The notes below the pieces were generated by a model. It made no database searches. It worked only from the letters and a program-made list of their open reading frames with translations, and was not told where the DNA came from. Below are positions 7,178-8,193 of a stretch of 8,193 nucleotides of DNA, piece after piece. Location: positions 1 through 8,193 of the forward strand of contig CAJJQT010000076.1 of assembly GCA_905193995.1 (NCBI GenBank), read 5' to 3'. The translations under genes were made by a program, and so were the position numbers. This DNA is from an uncultured Porphyromonadaceae bacterium (GTDB taxonomy: Bacteria > Bacteroidota > Bacteroidia > Bacteroidales > Muribaculaceae). How positions within the stretch are numbered: the stretch's first letter is position 1; the number at the start of each line of letters is the position of its first letter.

Positions 7178-8131
7178 TTATTCATGCAACAGCGATAACC
7201 CGGCCTCTATGATCTTATAAGGTTGCTCGTCCGAAATTATCAATTCCGAACTAAGCTGATAGGTCATATGCGAGCGCGCACCATTTGTCTCAACCAGTCC
7301 TTTGGCTCGTAAGTCCTCCAAAAATTTTCTAAGTTGTTTATCTGATAAATGTGTTCCAATTAATTTATTTATGTCTGCACGCTTAGCCTTGCCATATTTA
7401 TGTAGAAAAGGACACAATATTGCCCAGACCTGATTTATATCCCAATCGGTTTTTAAAGAATAAGCGACCAGATCTCCGCTGAGTTCGTAATACCTACGTG
7501 GTAAAATATAATACTGAGCGTTAGTCTTGCCGTGCTTCTCTATGTATCCCAGCTTTTCAAGCCTGACAGCTATTTCTTTATCATATGGTCTTTTCGCTCC
7601 ATCTCGGATCTCACACATAGCGAGTACGTCGAAAACCGTCAATTTCTCATCATCAGGCAGTTCCTCTTGAATAGTCTGTATATAAATTGCAAATGCCGTA
7701 TCTTTTACTGTGGCAGATAAAGTTGCGATGACATTGAAATCATCAGTCTGAGAATAATCAGGTTTGGGTTTCCCTTCAGATAGCGTATATAAAAATATTT
7801 TATCCATTCCCTGTCCGGACCGTTCCACAATACCGGTTTTTGAAAGAACATCCGCAAGGAGCCTATTGCGAGGGGTACTTGGTGTAGTCAAAAGATTGTC
7901 CAGTGTGACTCCGTGCGGAAATCCCCCGCCATTTATAATTGTAAATTTCTGAGGATATTGCTTAATGACTATCTCGCTCCCGAATCTATAATCCCTATGC
8001 GTGAAAGCATTGTTCACTATCTCACGAATTACTATCTCATTAAAGAACGGGATATCATAAATATAGGGGCCCTTTCTTACAGGAACAGAGCCATTACGCC
8101 GATTGATTTCTTCCCAAAGTTCATCTATCAA
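7178..8131 (-). CDS. COG2865-like ATP-binding putative transcriptional regulator, C-terminal part
   Basis: The 317-codon frame covers the C-terminal part of an AlbA_2/HATPase_c_4 family protein; such proteins pair an N-terminal Schlafen/AlbA-like domain with a GHKL-type ATPase-like domain and winged-helix DNA binding. Visible: REIVNNAFTHRDY (36-48), the N-box-like segment with Asn40; INGGGFPHGVTLDNLL (66-81); STPRNRLLADVLSKTG and IVERSGQGMDKIF (85-113), glycine-rich. Two wHTH-like segments follow (about 160-210 and 240-295, the latter with DINKLIGTHLSDKQLRKFLE). The only start in this frame is TTG (8131-8129), next to an in-frame TGA at 8167-8165, and no N-terminal domain is present. The real start probably lies beyond the window in another frame, with a break at the T6 run (8135-8140). 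Regulatory partner unknown. The gene is much more AT-rich than its neighbours, suggesting accessory or transferred DNA. Confidence 0.78.
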   Translation of the reverse strand: MIDELWEEINRRNGSVPVRKGPYIYDIPFFNEIVIREIVNNAFTHRDYRFGSEIVIKQYPQKFTIINGGGFPHGVTLDNLLTTPSTPRNRLLADVLSKTGIVERSGQGMDKIFLYTLSEGKPKPDYSQTDDFNVIATLSATVKDTAFAIYIQTIQEELPDDEKLTVFDVLAMCEIRDGAKRPYDKEIAVRLEKLGYIEKHGKTNAQYYILPRRYYELSGDLVAYSLKTDWDINQVWAILCPFLHKYGKAKRADINKLIGTHLSDKQLRKFLEDLRAKGLVETNGARSHMTYQLSSELIISDEQPYKIIEAGLSLLHE

Positions 8132-8193
8132 CAGAAAAAAGGCTGGCCGAATGTTTTTCGACTGTCAAAATGTATCTGACTTTCCGAGATCGG
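8128..8193 (-). pseudogene. Upstream part of the same regulator gene in a different frame, window-truncated
   Basis: On the minus strand from the window edge this frame reads PISESQIHFDSRKTFGQPFF, then Cys and TGA at 8130-8128. The SQI.FDSRKTF..PFF pattern is what I expect just before the LIDELWEEINRRN segment in relatives. It joins that segment perfectly if one T is added, or if ribosomes slip -1 on T TTT TTC (8140-8134). The N-terminal AlbA_2 domain would lie outside the window. The fragment is short, so confidence is moderate. Confidence 0.55.

Overview
The window looks like chromosomal DNA from a high-GC member of the Bacteroidota, probably order Bacteroidales (a Muribaculaceae-like or related gut lineage is my best guess). 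The reasons are perfect TAnnTTTG -7 promoter boxes in the one divergent intergenic region, starts without clear Shine-Dalgarno sequences, a DUF3256-like secreted protein (as I recall, a Bacteroidota family), and a secreted beta-rich protein with a Por/T9SS-like C-terminal tail. This is inference; no 16S or other phylogenetic marker is present.

Layout: (1) 33-1661, minus strand, an exported 542-aa protein of unknown function built from two diverged copies of one beta-rich domain. (2) 1662-1830, a divergent promoter region. (3) 1831-7008, plus strand, a very GC-rich, tightly packed run: a DEAD-box RNA helicase with a DbpA-type RNA-binding domain; a DUF3256-like secreted protein whose reading frame is broken; xseA and xseB (both subunits of exonuclease VII); thyA (thymidylate synthase); and folA (dihydrofolate reductase). 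xseA starts in an ATGA overlap with the restored DUF3256 frame, xseB and thyA are 5 bp apart, and thyA and folA share another ATGA. This points to one translationally coupled transcript. (4) About 7034-7069, a hairpin flanked by T- and A-tracts that could terminate transcription from both sides. (5) 7178-8193, minus strand, an AT-rich gene for a COG2865-like (AlbA_2/HATPase_c_4) ATP-binding putative transcriptional regulator. It runs off the window edge and its frame is broken at a T6 run.

Function: ThyA makes dTMP and releases dihydrofolate, which FolA reduces back to tetrahydrofolate, so thyA-folA is a complete thymidylate cycle module. It is coupled to exonuclease VII, which degrades single-stranded DNA. 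The helicase upstream is an RNA remodelling or ribosome-biogenesis factor. The outer genes are accessory: one exported protein, and one putative regulator in DNA of quite different composition.

No CRISPR array, tRNA, rRNA, insertion sequence or obvious new defence system was found. The points most worth a second look are the two reading-frame breaks (about 4071-4094 and 8134-8140), the second of which lies exactly on a canonical -1 slippery heptamer, and the unusual folA active-site and strand region.
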